11,532 nt of DNA from Candidatus Omnitrophota bacterium (GTDB taxonomy: Bacteria > Omnitrophota > Gorgyraeia > Zapsychrales > Fredricksoniimonadaceae). The stretch is taken from positions 1 to 11,532 of the forward strand of contig JACPXN010000075.1 in NCBI GenBank assembly GCA_016196515.1. Direction: 5' to 3'. Positions 11,470 through 11,532 of the stretch are shown here, one piece after another (within the stretch, counting starts at the first letter, position 1; each line of letters begins with the position of its first letter). Below the pieces are notes generated by a model, which had not been told where the DNA came from, did no database searches, and worked only from the letters and a program-made list of their open reading frames with translations. Made by a program: the position numbers and the translations under genes.

Positions 11470-11532
11470 TTAGACGGGAATGACTTCGCCTTTTTGCGCA
11501 AACTCGCAAACAGGGCTTTCTTTGCTGTCCCA
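11470..11532 (-). CDS. C-terminal end of an unidentified protein, start beyond the window
   Basis: From the right edge the minus strand reads WDSKESPVCEFAQKGEVIPV and stops at TAA (11470-11472). Twenty residues of protein-like composition, with the stop 23 bp short of the terminator T-run, suggest a real gene converging on the tRNA-Asp region. Too short to identify a family. Confidence 0.4.
   Translation of the reverse strand, partial: WDSKESPVCEFAQKGEVIPV

Overview
The window comes from a moderately GC-rich bacterium. Its core is a pyrimidine (UMP) biosynthesis operon of the Gram-positive-like type: PyrR regulator, PyrK/PyrD class 1B dihydroorotate dehydrogenase, class I dihydroorotase. A secreted protein at the left edge has a signal peptide followed by a TTYYPAPSGNYDQLRL segment. 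I associate that segment with pilin-like or surface proteins of Candidatus Omnitrophota and related uncultured lineages. This is recall, so the phylum assignment is a moderate-confidence inference.

Layout. 1-708 (minus): start of a glycine-rich secreted protein that runs off the left edge. 709-1067: divergent promoters, then the pyr leader with a PyrR-binding-loop motif, a 16-codon leader ORF and an intrinsic terminator, then two palindromes. 1068-7038 (plus): pyrR, pyrB, pyrC, tRNA-Arg(CCG), a TIGR00725/LOG-like gene, pyrK, pyrD, a truncated pyrF 5' copy and a complete pyrF. carA, carB and pyrE are not in the window. 7015-7098: a perfect 33-bp inverted repeat. 7109-8554: APC-family amino acid permease, whose end overlaps tRNA-Val(TAC). 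8760-9353: DUF502 membrane protein. 9427-9501: tRNA-Asp(GTC).

From 9459 to 11398, a 40-bp exact copy of the tRNA-Asp 3' half brackets about 1.9 kb of visibly more AT-rich DNA. It holds an AbrB-type antitoxin/PIN toxin pair, an XRE-type HTH gene with no standard start codon, and a PEGA-like gene lacking its 5' end. This looks like a small integrative element or its remnant; no integrase is visible. The last bases (11470-11532, minus) probably hold the C-terminus of another chromosomal gene.

How it works together. Carbamoyl phosphate made elsewhere is converted by PyrB and PyrC to dihydroorotate, which PyrDK oxidises to orotate. PyrE (elsewhere) and PyrF complete UMP. PyrR senses uridine nucleotides and would act on the leader RNA. 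Here the PyrR motif contains the Shine-Dalgarno sequence of a leader ORF that runs through the attenuator terminator. This suggests a mechanism combining PyrR control with translation-coupled attenuation.

The most unusual property of the window is its density of palindromic elements. Nearly every gene junction carries one, and several genes (pyrB, pyrC, pyrF, permease) end inside a palindrome or a tRNA. Several of these elements are accompanied by direct or inverted copies of the neighbouring gene end (pyrF 62 bp, tRNA-Val 18 bp, tRNA-Asp 40 bp, pyrF 3' end 33 bp inverted).
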